From Methylobacterium brachythecii (GTDB lineage: Bacteria > Pseudomonadota > Alphaproteobacteria > Rhizobiales > Beijerinckiaceae), in NCBI RefSeq assembly GCF_014196345.1, contig NZ_JACIDN010000004.1:372001-436000 (forward strand): DNA of 64,000 nt, read 5' to 3'. This document shows positions 19,177 through 28,496 of the stretch, one piece after another. Positions within the stretch are counted from its first letter, which is position 1; every line of letters starts with the position of its first letter. Both the position numbers and the translations under genes were made by a program. The notes under the pieces were generated by a model. The model was not told the origin of the DNA. It made no database searches and saw only the letters and a list, made by a program, of their open reading frames with translations.

Positions 19177-20007
19177 TCAGTGCGTAACCTGCACCATCCT
19201 GCGAATACGATCGAGTGCCGTTCGATGGATCGCGTAGATGTTTTCGGTCTTGTCGTGCATCGGAACCAGCTTGTTGGATTGCGAGTCGAAATCCATCAAG
19301 CAATAGTCATGGCTCTCCAAATAGGACTCGATTTTCAACGTGTCTTCGGAGCGCTCTATGATGACGGCTTTGGGCGGATCGTTTTGAAACAGCCCGTCAG
19401 CGCCTTGCAGAACCAGATAGTCGGCACCTTCGACATCGATTTTCAGAAGCGCGATTTCTCCCGCATCACAAATCTCGTCGACTCTGATGAGCTGCAGCTC
19501 TATTGTTTTTTCACCTTTGACCGAGAGTGAATTTCGAGCGCTGTTTTTATTGATGTTAAACATCGAAATTCCGGACACATTCGATACACATCTGTTGTGA
19601 ACGGTGATGTTTGAAATATTGTTGCGTTGAATGTTTCCATTCAAAAAGCGGTACGTATCGGGATCGGCCTCGATGGATTCGACCATCCCGCCGGGTCCGA
19701 CGAGTTGCGCTCCCATGATGCTATGCGTGCCGATATTTGCTCCGATGTCGATAAATCGATCGCCGGGTTTTAAAAATAACTGCATGAAAATGAACATTTC
19801 ATCGGCTTTGCTTCCGAAGTACGACACCAAACGCGCGATGCCATCGGATGTCCGTGCGTGTATCGTAATATCGTCGAGCTGCAACGTTACGCTGTCTTTC
19901 ATGTATTTCTGATATTGCCACGCCAACACCCTCGAGCATGTCAAAAGCGGTTGAGCGCGAAATCCGGGATGACGCAGAAGCCATATGATCTGATCGAGAT
20001 GGCGCAT
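19177..20007 (-). CDS. FkbM family methyltransferase
   Basis: This 276-residue protein has the AdoMet-binding motif GDRFIDIGANIGTHSIMGA near residue 85 and the FkbM-type segments VESIEADPDTYRFLNGNI, NNISNITVHNRCVS and LLKIDVEGADYLVLQGA. FkbM enzymes O-methylate sugars or other hydroxyls. Next to an EPS cluster, a role in methylating a polysaccharide residue is the natural inference. Its codon use is distinctly AT-richer than its neighbours (many AAT, ATT, AAA codons), suggesting recent transfer. Confidence 0.85.
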   Translation of the reverse strand: MRHLDQIIWLLRHPGFRAQPLLTCSRVLAWQYQKYMKDSVTLQLDDITIHARTSDGIARLVSYFGSKADEMFIFMQLFLKPGDRFIDIGANIGTHSIMGAQLVGPGGMVESIEADPDTYRFLNGNIQRNNISNITVHNRCVSNVSGISMFNINKNSARNSLSVKGEKTIELQLIRVDEICDAGEIALLKIDVEGADYLVLQGADGLFQNDPPKAVIIERSEDTLKIESYLESHDYCLMDFDSQSNKLVPMHDKTENIYAIHRTALDRIRRMVQVTH

Positions 20008-20149
20008 ATCAATTACGACCCATACAGAGACCTTGTTCTAGAAATATCTTGTACGCTCAGTGCGTCGGATCTCGTCGGATTTTCGTGCTAGTTATCGAAA
20101 TTCCTCGTGCGGCGATTTGGTGGTATCGGTGCGCCGCGTTCGCGAACCG

Positions 20150-21514
20150 TCAGGACGCGCAGAGCTCCAGCTCCGGTCGCTCGATGAGCTCAGACCGTCG
20201 CAAGTCCTCGATCATCCCCGCCGTGACCTTGCTGCCGACGTGGTTGTGGTAGAGCCAGATGCCGTCCAGGCGTCGCTTGTAGCTCGGCTCGCCTCCGACT
20301 TCGCTTCCGATGCGCATTCCGGACCCGAGGCCGAACGAGAATAGGCCGCGGATCAGCCGTCCGTCCTGCCTCATCGGGCGTCCGCAGTCGTCGGTGGTGA
20401 GGCCGTGCTGGTCTTCCGCCAGTTGCAGGATCTCTCCTGTCTGATCGCGGATAATCGGGAGAAGTGGCCGATAGCCGAAACACGTCACGATCGCCGCCAC
20501 GTCGGGAATTTCTCCGGCGAGGCTTGTCTCGCTGCAGCCGACGGCGACATGCCTGGTCTCGATCTCGACAGGGTATGCGTCGAGCCGGTGCGTTCCGAAT
20601 ACCGCCCGCGCCACCTCGGCCGTTCGAAAGCGCAAGCCGCCGAGCCTGTTCACTCGGCCGCTCAGCGGACAGACGTCCTCTTGAGCATCGACGACATCGC
20701 CGAACGCTGCCGCTTCCATCAGGTCGCGATAGTAGAATCGCGGGGGCGTCCGATGAGCGATGATGATGCGTGAGAGGCCAAGCCGGTCGGCGACCTGGGC
20801 CAACCGCTCCACGACCGAGAAGGCGCTGTGCGAACTGCCGGCGACAACGATCGTGCGCTTCTCTCCAACGAGCGGCCCAAATCGCGAGATCAGTCCCGCA
20901 TCGGATAGCTGCAAGACCGAGTCGGAGAGCATGATCGGCATGGTGTCGGGTAGATCGCAGCGGAACAGCGATCTCAGGGCGCCGACGGTTTCGGGCTCCT
21001 GCCTCCCACCGAGATTGAGAACGACAGAAGCGACGCGTGCCGTCATCGAATCGCCGGATGGCCCCCTCACCTCGACAGTGAAGGTGCCGTCCTCACGCAC
21101 GCTCACTGTCTCGACGCGATGTTCGCGCTGAAGCGAGATGCGATGGTGCTGCGCGAGGTCGGAGACGAGCATTTCGGCGGCATCCGAAAGGCAATCCGAC
21201 ACGAGATCGAGATCCGGAGCCTGCCCGCTCAGCGACTCGAGCTGAGCGATGGTAGGGGATCGCTGCCTGAGCCGCGCCATCCCCTCCGGGAGGAGTTTGT
21301 CGCAGACGCATTCCAAGATGACGTCAGCCAGCGTGTTCGATGGAATTCTGTACTCGGAAAGCGTGCCGCACCCGAGCGATCGGCTGCGCTCGACGATCAT
21401 GATGCCTTGATCCGCAACGTCGGCAATCTCTCCCGTTTTGGCCAAGCTGAACAGCAGACCCGAATTGGCAGGGCCGAATCCGCAGAATGCCAAGCTGAAG
21501 TCCAGTCTCTGCAT
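20150..21514 (-). CDS. FAD/NAD(P)-binding oxidoreductase (monooxygenase-like)
   Basis: This 454-residue protein starts with a dinucleotide motif LAFCGFGPANSGLLFSLA (G-x-G-P-A, as in N-hydroxylating and related flavoprotein monooxygenases), and a second nucleotide motif RTIVVAGSSHSAFSVVERLA is near residue 220. A C-terminal ATG-like segment VTCFGYRP is present. It resembles the IucD/PvdA (lysine/ornithine N-hydroxylase) superfamily in layout, but the substrate is unclear. No siderophore genes accompany it. It lies divergent from the UXS gene and on the same strand as the FkbM gene 142 bases downstream. Confidence 0.65.
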   Translation of the reverse strand: MQRLDFSLAFCGFGPANSGLLFSLAKTGEIADVADQGIMIVERSRSLGCGTLSEYRIPSNTLADVILECVCDKLLPEGMARLRQRSPTIAQLESLSGQAPDLDLVSDCLSDAAEMLVSDLAQHHRISLQREHRVETVSVREDGTFTVEVRGPSGDSMTARVASVVLNLGGRQEPETVGALRSLFRCDLPDTMPIMLSDSVLQLSDAGLISRFGPLVGEKRTIVVAGSSHSAFSVVERLAQVADRLGLSRIIIAHRTPPRFYYRDLMEAAAFGDVVDAQEDVCPLSGRVNRLGGLRFRTAEVARAVFGTHRLDAYPVEIETRHVAVGCSETSLAGEIPDVAAIVTCFGYRPLLPIIRDQTGEILQLAEDQHGLTTDDCGRPMRQDGRLIRGLFSFGLGSGMRIGSEVGGEPSYKRRLDGIWLYHNHVGSKVTAGMIEDLRRSELIERPELELCAS

Positions 21515-22165
21515 CGAAGATCACCATTTCTGGAGATGACCTGGCTCGAACATGCATCGAGCCATGGCAAACATTCAATCGACAGACGCTAATGCACTGA
21601 CTGAGGCATTCGGCGCACAGCCGCTCAGTCGTACCGCGCATACGCGTTCACGCAACTCTCAACTCTTGCTACGAATTCGACGCAAAAAACTCAGTAATGT
21701 TGCGGAACACTGCGTACGCTCATCACGGTACGGAATTATTAAATCATTAATCCGTCAATGGAGAAGGGAAGCAGTATATTTTTGTGAGCAAATTGGACGT
21801 AATCAGAATTTGCGCGATTGTTTCTGTGGTCGACTGTGCCGCATTCGTGGGTGCCGTCAAACGGGAACGGTCCGTTCGACGGCGGTCCTATTCCATGAAA
21901 GGCCTCGGGCGAGCGCGGAAACACGTCCGTATCCTATCGGGATTAGTACGAGAGTAGCGATTTCGTGGCGCACCACTCTCCCGATGCATGTATTGCTATC
22001 TCGCTAGATGCAAGCAAGTCTCGGCTTTGTCAATAATTCCAGTCAGTAAATGGAATTGACTTCCGTCACAGCGTCATCACCCCTCGATCGAATATTTGGA
22101 AACTTCAAGGGGCCGGTGACAGCCAACATTTCGCCTCGTCGATATCTCGAATCCGGAGTGCCATT
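21515..22165. other. Long intergenic regulatory region upstream of the UXS gene
   Basis: About 650 bases between divergent starts. It is AT-rich in part (21720-21790 and 22010-22070) and contains the inverted repeat at 22035-22057. A 151-codon frame at 21552-22007 is not protein-like. It should hold promoters for both the FAD protein and the sugar-nucleotide operon. Confidence 0.5.
22035..22057. promoter_or_regulatory. Inverted repeat AATTCCA-N9-TGGAATT
   Basis: Perfect 7-base arms AATTCCA (22035-22041) and TGGAATT (22051-22057) are separated by nine bases and lie about 109 bases upstream of the UXS start. The dimer-like geometry fits a regulator binding site; the binder is unknown. Confidence 0.4.
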
Positions 22166-23143
22166 ATGAGAAAGCGCGTTCTAGTCACGGGAGGCGCCGG
22201 ATTCGTCGGTTCGCATTTGTGCGAGCGGCTCCTGAAGGAGAAGAACGATGTTCTGTGCGTCGACAACTTCTTCACGGGGTCCCGTAACAACGTCGCGGAC
22301 TTGCTCTCGAACCCATCGTTCGAGTTGCTTCGCCACGACGTGACGTTCCCGCTCTACGTCGAGGTGGACGAGATCTATAATCTCGCCTGCCCCGCATCGC
22401 CGATCCATTACCAGCGCGACCCCGTCCAGACCACGAAGACTAGCGTCATGGGCGCGATCAACATGCTCGGCCTCGCGAAACGGCTGAGAGCGCGCGTTCT
22501 CCAGACGTCCACCAGCGAAGTCTATGGCGATCCGGACGTGCACCCGCAGCCTGAGGATTACCGCGGCCGGGTCAGCATCACAGGCCCTCGGGCTTGCTAC
22601 GACGAAGGCAAGCGCTGCGCGGAGACCCTGTTCTTCGATTACCAGCGGCAGCATCGGTTGCAGATCCGCGTCGCTCGGATCTTCAATACCTACGGGCCTA
22701 ACATGCATCCGCAGGATGGACGCGTGGTGTCGAACTTCATCATCCAGGCGCTGACCGGACAACCGATCACCCTATTCGGCGACGGCCTCCAGACGCGCTC
22801 CTTCTGTTACGTCGACGACCTGGTCGAAGGGCTCGTGCGACTGATGGCGATGGAGTGCGAGACCGCCAAGCCGATCAATCTCGGCAATCCGACCGAGATC
22901 ACCGTCACGGAGCTTGCGCAACGCATCATCGAGTTGTGCAATTCGCGCTCGGTGCTGGAGTATCGCGCGCTTCCCCAGGACGACCCGATGCAGCGGCGCC
23001 CCGATATCACGCAGGCCCGCGAGCACCTGCACTGGAAGCCCAAGATCGATCTGGACGACGGGTTGCGGCGGACCATCGCCTACTTCGATGCCTTGTTGTC
23101 GCGAAGCCAGCCGGCCGTGCACCAGCTTCAGAAGGCCGGCTAG
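22166..23143 (+). CDS. uxs: UDP-glucuronic acid decarboxylase (UDP-xylose synthase), SDR family
   Basis: This 325-residue extended SDR has the NAD motif [19 protein letters not shown] and catalytic YxxxK in [11 protein letters not shown]. The segments [24 protein letters not shown] and [22 protein letters not shown] are diagnostic of UXS rather than of other epimerases. It converts UDP-glucuronate to UDP-xylose, fitting the ugd gene at 40361 that makes its substrate. The last base of its TAG stop is the first base of the GTG start of the next gene, so translation is probably coupled. Confidence 0.9.
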   Translation: MRKRVLVTGGAGFVGSHLCERLLKEKNDVLCVDNFFTGSRNNVADLLSNPSFELLRHDVTFPLYVEVDEIYNLACPASPIHYQRDPVQTTKTSVMGAINMLGLAKRLRARVLQTSTSEVYGDPDVHPQPEDYRGRVSITGPRACYDEGKRCAETLFFDYQRQHRLQIRVARIFNTYGPNMHPQDGRVVSNFIIQALTGQPITLFGDGLQTRSFCYVDDLVEGLVRLMAMECETAKPINLGNPTEITVTELAQRIIELCNSRSVLEYRALPQDDPMQRRPDITQAREHLHWKPKIDLDDGLRRTIAYFDALLSRSQPAVHQLQKAG

Positions 23144-23925
23144 TGAGCGCGCCGGCTTTCCTCCCCCGGGTCGACATCCTCGGCGTCGGCGTCAGCGCGA
23201 TCGACATGAAGGATGCGGTCGCAACCATCGACCGCTGGATCCGTCAGCGTCAGAAGCATTTCGTCTGCATCACCGGCGTCCACGGCGTCATGGAATGCCG
23301 GCGCGACAGCGACCTGCGCGGCATCCACCGCGCCGCCGGAATGGTGACCCCCGACGGCATGCCTCTGGTCTGGATGGCGCGCCGTCTCGGCTTCGACCGT
23401 GTCACGCGGGTCTACGGGCCCGACTTGATGAGGGAGGTCAGCCGGCTGTCTCCCGAGCGCGGGTATCGTCACTTCTACTTCGGTGGCGGCCCCGGGCTGG
23501 CCGAGGCCCTCCAGGCTCGCCTGCGCCAAACCTGTCCCGGCATCGACGTCGTCGGAACGCTGAGTCCGCCCTTCCGTCCCGTGACCGACGAGGAGGACGA
23601 CGCCATCGTCGAGGCGATCAACGCGGCCAAACCCGACATCGTCTGGGTGGGCCTCAGCACACCAAAACAGGAGCGCTGGATGAGCGCCCACCGCGAACGT
23701 ATCGATGCTCCCGTGATGATCGGTGTCGGCGCGGCATTCGACTTCCTCGCCGGCACCAAGCGGCAGGCGCCTCTCTGGATGCAGCGAAACGGCCTGGAAT
23801 GGGCGTTCCGACTCATTACGGAGCCACGGCGCCTGGGTCGTCGCTACGCGACGATCGTCCCGCATTTTCTCGTCCTGGCCGGCGCGCAGCTGGCATTCGC
23901 TCGCAGCAAAGCGGCGCGCACTTAG
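23143..23925 (+). CDS. WecG/TagA/CpsF family glycosyltransferase
   Basis: This GT26 protein has about 260 residues, starting at GTG 23143, one base into the preceding stop. It shows the family pattern GVGVSAIDMKDAVATIDRWI, VTPDGMPLVWMARRLG, VYGPDLMREVS and the C-terminal VGLSTPKQERWMSAH and GVGAAFDFLAGTKRQAPLWMQ. Family members transfer ManNAc-uronic or related sugars onto lipid-linked intermediates at the membrane. Here it likely adds the second sugar of the EPS unit after the WbaP step. Confidence 0.88.
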   Translation: MSAPAFLPRVDILGVGVSAIDMKDAVATIDRWIRQRQKHFVCITGVHGVMECRRDSDLRGIHRAAGMVTPDGMPLVWMARRLGFDRVTRVYGPDLMREVSRLSPERGYRHFYFGGGPGLAEALQARLRQTCPGIDVVGTLSPPFRPVTDEEDDAIVEAINAAKPDIVWVGLSTPKQERWMSAHRERIDAPVMIGVGAAFDFLAGTKRQAPLWMQRNGLEWAFRLITEPRRLGRRYATIVPHFLVLAGAQLAFARSKAART

Positions 23926-24376
23926 ACCTCTTCCCATCGAGAACTTGCGCCTATCGAGTTCCGACGGGACGTCGAGAACGCAGTGGTGACGCAGCGCCGT
24001 CGACCGGCGCTGCCCAGCCCAAGGCGGGCAGTCACCTTGGCTGCCCGTGCGCGGCGCCATCGGTCCTTTAGCGATCGATCACCCGGCCTCGAGCTGCGCC
24101 GGATCGACATCGCTTCCTCCTGAATACTGGTCCGGCAACGCAAGGCTGCGCAACGGCACTGCGTATTTTCTGCTGAGCCCTGTCGAGAACAGGCTTGCGC
24201 CGAGTGCGTCCGCAGATTGATGCGCCGACACAGCAAGTATGGACTGCAATATTCGGAGTAACGAGCAATTTCGGACGACCCCCATCGGCGAGGAGGGCGT
24301 AATACGCGTTAGCAATAGTAATTTCTCGGCCCCCAAAACACAGTCTGATCGATTTTTAGATACGGGGAGAAATGCA
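23926..24376. other. Intergenic region upstream of the GME-like gene
   Basis: About 450 bases. The final 120 bases are AT-rich and include TAATACGCGTTA (24300-24311), likely promoter or operator sequence. No credible gene is seen. Confidence 0.45.
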
Positions 24377-25378
24377 ATGGCTGTTCAGCGGGTTCTTGTG
24401 ACCGGTGCCGGTGGTTTCATAGGGCACCATCTGGTGAAGTTTTTGAAAGACAAAGGTTACTGGGTTCGCGGCGTCGATATCAAGGAGCCCGAATACGAGG
24501 CTTCGGCTGCAGATGAGTTCTACGTTCTCGATCTTCGCGTGCCGGAATCCTGCGACGTTGCAGTGACCGGCATGCAGGACATCTACCACCTGGCCGCCGA
24601 CATGGGTGGTATCGGATACATCACCTCGTCTCATGCGGGCATCACCCTCAACAACACCAAGATCAATGTTCACATGATCGATGCGGCGCGGAAATTCGGC
24701 GTCGAACGGTTTCTGTTCTCGTCGTCTGCCTGCATCTACCCCCAATATCTACAAAAGGAAGCCGATGTGACTCCGCTGAAGGAGGACGACGCCTTCCCGG
24801 CAGACCCCGAGGAAGGATACGGCCTCGAGAAGCTCTACATGGAGAAGCTTTGCCAATACTTCACCGAGGACTACGGGTTCGAGACGCGGGTGGTCCGCTT
24901 CCACAATGTCTACGGCTCGCTCGGGACCTACGACGGCGGCAGGGAAAAAGCGCCGGCCGCGATCTGCCGCAAGGTCGCCTTGAGCCAGGACGGCGGCGAG
25001 ATCGAGATCTGGGGCGACGGCCTGCAGACGCGCTCCTTCATGCATGTCGATGACTGCGTTGAGGGCATCTACCGGATCATGCAGTCCGGCTATCACCTGC
25101 CGCTGAATCTCGGAACGGACGAGCTGATCTCCGTCGACGGCCTCGTGGATCTCGTCAGCGACATCGCCGGCAAGCGCTTGGTCAAGCGCCACGATACGTC
25201 GCGTCCTCAGGGCGTGCGCGGCCGTAACAGCAACAACAGCCGGCTCCGGGAAGTCCTGGGTTGGGAGCCGCGGATCACGCTCGCGGAAGGTCTCGTGCCG
25301 ACCTACCACTGGATCGCGAAGGAACTCGAAGCCCCGGCCAAGGCCCCGATGGCCGCCGCGGCCGTCGCCGCGGAGTAG
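24377..25378 (+). CDS. GDP-mannose 3,5-epimerase-like SDR protein
   Basis: This protein has 333 residues from ATG 24377, preceded by GGGGAGA. The NAD motif is VLVTGAGGFIGHHLVKFL, catalytic YxxxK is in EEGYGLEKLYME, and it shares hallmark stretches of plant-type GME: HLAADMGGIGYI, SSSACIYPQY, VRFHNVYGSLGTYDGGREKAPAAICRK. GME converts GDP-mannose to GDP-L-galactose or GDP-L-gulose. Functional assignment is by these motifs. It sits between the UXS/WecG pair and the WbaP gene on the same strand. The Ala-rich C-terminal tail is not part of the family core. Confidence 0.82.
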   Translation: MAVQRVLVTGAGGFIGHHLVKFLKDKGYWVRGVDIKEPEYEASAADEFYVLDLRVPESCDVAVTGMQDIYHLAADMGGIGYITSSHAGITLNNTKINVHMIDAARKFGVERFLFSSSACIYPQYLQKEADVTPLKEDDAFPADPEEGYGLEKLYMEKLCQYFTEDYGFETRVVRFHNVYGSLGTYDGGREKAPAAICRKVALSQDGGEIEIWGDGLQTRSFMHVDDCVEGIYRIMQSGYHLPLNLGTDELISVDGLVDLVSDIAGKRLVKRHDTSRPQGVRGRNSNNSRLREVLGWEPRITLAEGLVPTYHWIAKELEAPAKAPMAAAAVAAE

Positions 25379-25552
25379 CCGCACCCCGCCCTCCCGGCTC
25401 GGCATCGGCGGTTCCTCTCGCGCAGCCGATGCCGAGCCGACCAAGTCCGATCGCCGCCGTAGCGTCTGCGCGCCGCGGCGGCCTGCCCGACAGGCCTCGA
25501 TCTTAAATGCCTTGCGCTGGAAGACCTCGCTCTCGTTCGGAGATGCCGTGAG

Positions 25553-27025
25553 ATGAGCACGACTGTTGCTGGGCCTGAGGTCGACGCATCGGCCGTGCAC
25601 GCCCTCATCCAACCGGAACGGAAAGCTTTCGACACGGCGGTCACGGCAGGGTTCGTCCGGCGGGGCAAGGTCATTGTTGTTCTCTTGGCGACGGACGCCG
25701 CTGCGGCCACGATCGCGGTGGTCGCCGGATCGACCTTGACCGGAGGAGGACCGTTCGGCGGCCTGGACGTCGTCGCGCTCCCGATCCTCGCATGCCTGAG
25801 CTTTGCTGCCGCCGGCCTCTATGGCGGCTACGGTCCGAGCCCCGCCGAGCGCCTGCGGCTCCGAACCTACTGCGTGCTGGCCGTGACGGCGGCCAGTCTC
25901 GTTTTCGCAGCCGGTCTCGGCGCCACTGCGGGGACGGTTGCCGGAATCGCATTGATCGGGCTCCTCCTCCTGGTCCTCGGATTCTACGCGGAGGTCGCGG
26001 CCAGAGGCTTCCTGATCCGCAGGGGGCTCTGGGGCGCCAAGACGGCGATCGTCGGCATGGATGCCTGCAGCCTCGCCCTCGCGGACGCCCTTCTGGCTCA
26101 GCCGGAACTCGGCCTGAACCCGGCCGGCTTCGTCATCGGCTCCGAAGAGACTTTCGACAGTCGAGCCCAGGCCAAGCTGCCGATTCTCGGCTCGATCGAA
26201 GACGCGGCTCGTCACGGCGACATCGAGGTCGCGATCGTCTGTTCCTGCGTCGACCTCGTGCTGAACGATCTCGCACGACCTGGCCCGCTGCCGTTTCCCC
26301 GGGTCGTCGTCGCCCAGCAGGCGCCGGATCTCCAAAGCCTCTGGACGCAGACGCGAACCCTCGGCAGCGTGCTCGGTCTCGAATTGCGGCGCGACCTGTA
26401 TCGTCGGCACAATCTGCGCATCAAGCGGTGCGTCGACACGCTCCTGACCTGGCCCGCTTTCCTGCTGGCGGCGCCGCTGATCGCGGGGCTCGCGATCGCG
26501 ATCAAGTTCGTCGATCCCGGACCGGCCTTCTACGTGCAGCAACGGGTCGGCCGGAACGGCAAGCCGATCCAGGTCCTGAAGCTCAGGAGCATGTTCATCG
26601 ACGCGGAGCGGCGGCTGCAGGACCATCTCGCCGCCGACGCGCAAGCGCGCAGCGAGTGGCAGCGCTTCTTCAAGCTCTCGCGCGATCCGCGGATCCTGCC
26701 GAGTATCGGTAACTTCATCCGCCGCACCAGCCTCGACGAGCTGCCACAACTCTGGAACGTCGTCCGCGGCGAGTTGAGTCTCGTCGGGCCTCGCCCCTTC
26801 CCATCCTATCATACGGCCAGTTTCGATACCGGATTCCAGGCGTTGCGGCAGACCGTTCCGCCAGGGCTGACGGGTCTCTGGCAGGTTTCCTCGCGCAGCG
26901 ACGGCGACCTGGCCGTCCAGAAGAGCCAGGACAGCTTCTACATTCGCAATTGGTCGATCTGGCTCGATTTCTACATCCTGCTCGCAACCGTCCCGGCCGT
27001 CATCAGCGGCTCGGGTGCGCGATAA
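25553..27025 (+). CDS. Undecaprenyl-phosphate sugar phosphotransferase (WbaP/ExoY type)
   Basis: This 490-residue protein has four to five N-terminal transmembrane helices, a CoA-binding-like middle segment, a fifth helix (TWPAFLLAAPLIAGLAIAIKFVD), and the C-terminal polyprenol phosphate transferase domain: GPAFYVQQRVGRNGKPIQVLKLRSM, RRTSLDELPQLWNVVRGELSLVGPRP and PGLTGLWQVSSRS. It starts EPS unit assembly by transferring a sugar-1-phosphate, usually hexose, to undecaprenyl phosphate. The GAGATG-containing sequence before ATG 25553 is a weak ribosome-binding site. Confidence 0.94.
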   Translation: MSTTVAGPEVDASAVHALIQPERKAFDTAVTAGFVRRGKVIVVLLATDAAAATIAVVAGSTLTGGGPFGGLDVVALPILACLSFAAAGLYGGYGPSPAERLRLRTYCVLAVTAASLVFAAGLGATAGTVAGIALIGLLLLVLGFYAEVAARGFLIRRGLWGAKTAIVGMDACSLALADALLAQPELGLNPAGFVIGSEETFDSRAQAKLPILGSIEDAARHGDIEVAIVCSCVDLVLNDLARPGPLPFPRVVVAQQAPDLQSLWTQTRTLGSVLGLELRRDLYRRHNLRIKRCVDTLLTWPAFLLAAPLIAGLAIAIKFVDPGPAFYVQQRVGRNGKPIQVLKLRSMFIDAERRLQDHLAADAQARSEWQRFFKLSRDPRILPSIGNFIRRTSLDELPQLWNVVRGELSLVGPRPFPSYHTASFDTGFQALRQTVPPGLTGLWQVSSRSDGDLAVQKSQDSFYIRNWSIWLDFYILLATVPAVISGSGAR

Positions 27026-27155
27026 GGCGTCGAGAGTGCTGCCTCCTCCGTCATCGTGGCGCGGGGTTGGAGCGGGCCCGGCATCGGCAGCGCGATGTCT
27101 CTGGGGTTCGTCCCGACTCGCACGTCGAAGAACTCTTCCGGCCGAGGTGAACCGA

Positions 27156-28445
27156 ATGAAGATCCTGATGAGCGCGTTCTCGTGCGGTCCCGGTCAGGGC
27201 TCCGAAGCGGGCATCGGCTGGAACTGGGCGCTCGAGACGGCGCGTCTCGGCCACGAGGTCACGGTGATCACCAGCACGGAATTCAGTCCGCTCATCGAGG
27301 CCGAGGTGGCCTCGGGTCGTCTGCCGCCGAACCTGACCTTCCAGATCTTCATGCCGGGCTGGCTCACGAAGCTTCGCGACCGCGGCCTGCGTGGCCGCTT
27401 CAAGTCGATGACCTGGTTCTTCACGAATCTGGCGTGGCAACTGGTGCTGCCGTCCCATGTCAGGAAGCTCTACCCGGATCTCGATTTCGATCTGGTGCAT
27501 CACGTGACATTCGGGACGATCCGGCATCCGACCTGCCTCGGCGGGCTGGGATTGCCGCTGGTCCTCGGACCGCTCGGCGGCGGTGAATCCGGTCCTGCCC
27601 ATCTCAGGCGCGGTCTCGCCCCCTTCGACCGGCTGGCGGAGGGGATGCGGTTGCTCCACACGTGGACGACGCGTTTCGATCCGATCTCCCGGAGCGCTTT
27701 CGCGGATGCCTCCGTCATCATCGTCCGCACGGACGAGACCAAGGCCGTCCTGCCGACGCGCCTCTGGTCGAAGGTCGTCTGCAACCTGGGAATCGGCGTC
27801 GAGCCGCAAGGCCGCGCCGGGACAGTGCCGCGCCGTGACGGTGATCCGCTTCGCGTGATCTTCGCGGGACGGCTCCTCGCGTGGAAAGGCCTGCATCTCG
27901 GCCTGGAGGCCGTGTCCGGCGCGCGGCGGGCGGGTGCCGACATCCGCCTGACCGTGGTCGGAGACGGCCCGCAGAGGCGGCGGCTTCAAGAACAGGCCGA
28001 CCGGTTGGATTTGGGCTCGACGGTCGAGTGGCGCAGCGAGATTCCCCGCAGCGAATTGCTTGCGATCTACGAGAAGCAGCATGCCGTGCTGATCCCGAGC
28101 CTGCACGATTCGGGAGGGATGGCCGTGTTGGAAGGGCTCTCCCGAGGGCTCCCCGTGATCTGTCTGGCGCTCGGGGGACCGGGGGTCATGATCGACGACG
28201 CCTGCGGCCGCGCCGTGTCCGCGAATGGCTCGCAGGCGGAGGTCGTCGAGCGGCTCCGGCGCGCCCTCCTCGAACTCGCGGATTCGGAAAATCTGCGGTT
28301 GGGCTTGAGCAGAGGCGCCCTCGCCCGCGCCGGCGAGTTGTCCTGGTCGAGGCTTGTGAAGCTCGGATACGACGACATCGCCGCCCGGCTCGGATTGAGC
28401 AAGCCGGTCGCCCCGCGAGCCGAGCCCGCGCGCCAAGTCGCTTGA
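27156..28445 (+). CDS. Glycosyltransferase family 4 (GT-B fold)
   Basis: This protein has 429 residues from ATG 27156, with a GAGGTGA ribosome-binding site at 27145-27151. The N-terminal domain begins MKILMSAFSCGPGQGSEAG with a donor-type Gly-rich loop. The C-terminal domain has VIFAGRLLAWKGLHLGLEAVSGAR, RLTVVGDGPQRRRLQEQA and the EX7E-like region HDSGGMAVLEGLSRGLPVIC. These are GT4 features. Acceptor and donor are unknown, but its place between WbaP and the beta-helix gene points to EPS assembly. Confidence 0.87.
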   Translation: MKILMSAFSCGPGQGSEAGIGWNWALETARLGHEVTVITSTEFSPLIEAEVASGRLPPNLTFQIFMPGWLTKLRDRGLRGRFKSMTWFFTNLAWQLVLPSHVRKLYPDLDFDLVHHVTFGTIRHPTCLGGLGLPLVLGPLGGGESGPAHLRRGLAPFDRLAEGMRLLHTWTTRFDPISRSAFADASVIIVRTDETKAVLPTRLWSKVVCNLGIGVEPQGRAGTVPRRDGDPLRVIFAGRLLAWKGLHLGLEAVSGARRAGADIRLTVVGDGPQRRRLQEQADRLDLGSTVEWRSEIPRSELLAIYEKQHAVLIPSLHDSGGMAVLEGLSRGLPVICLALGGPGVMIDDACGRAVSANGSQAEVVERLRRALLELADSENLRLGLSRGALARAGELSWSRLVKLGYDDIAARLGLSKPVAPRAEPARQVA

Positions 28446-28496
28446 GTGGGTGAACGCGGTTCTCGCGAGAAATAGCGGTTTTGCCGGCTGCCCTGG

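Noticed and set aside
21552..22007. 151-codon plus-strand frame in the 21.5-22.2 kb gap
   Set aside because: The sequence is Arg/Cys-rich without family similarity and lies in a probable regulatory region.
24749..26812. 687-codon minus-strand frame over the GME-like and WbaP genes
   Set aside because: It overlaps two well-supported genes and has no recognisable domain.
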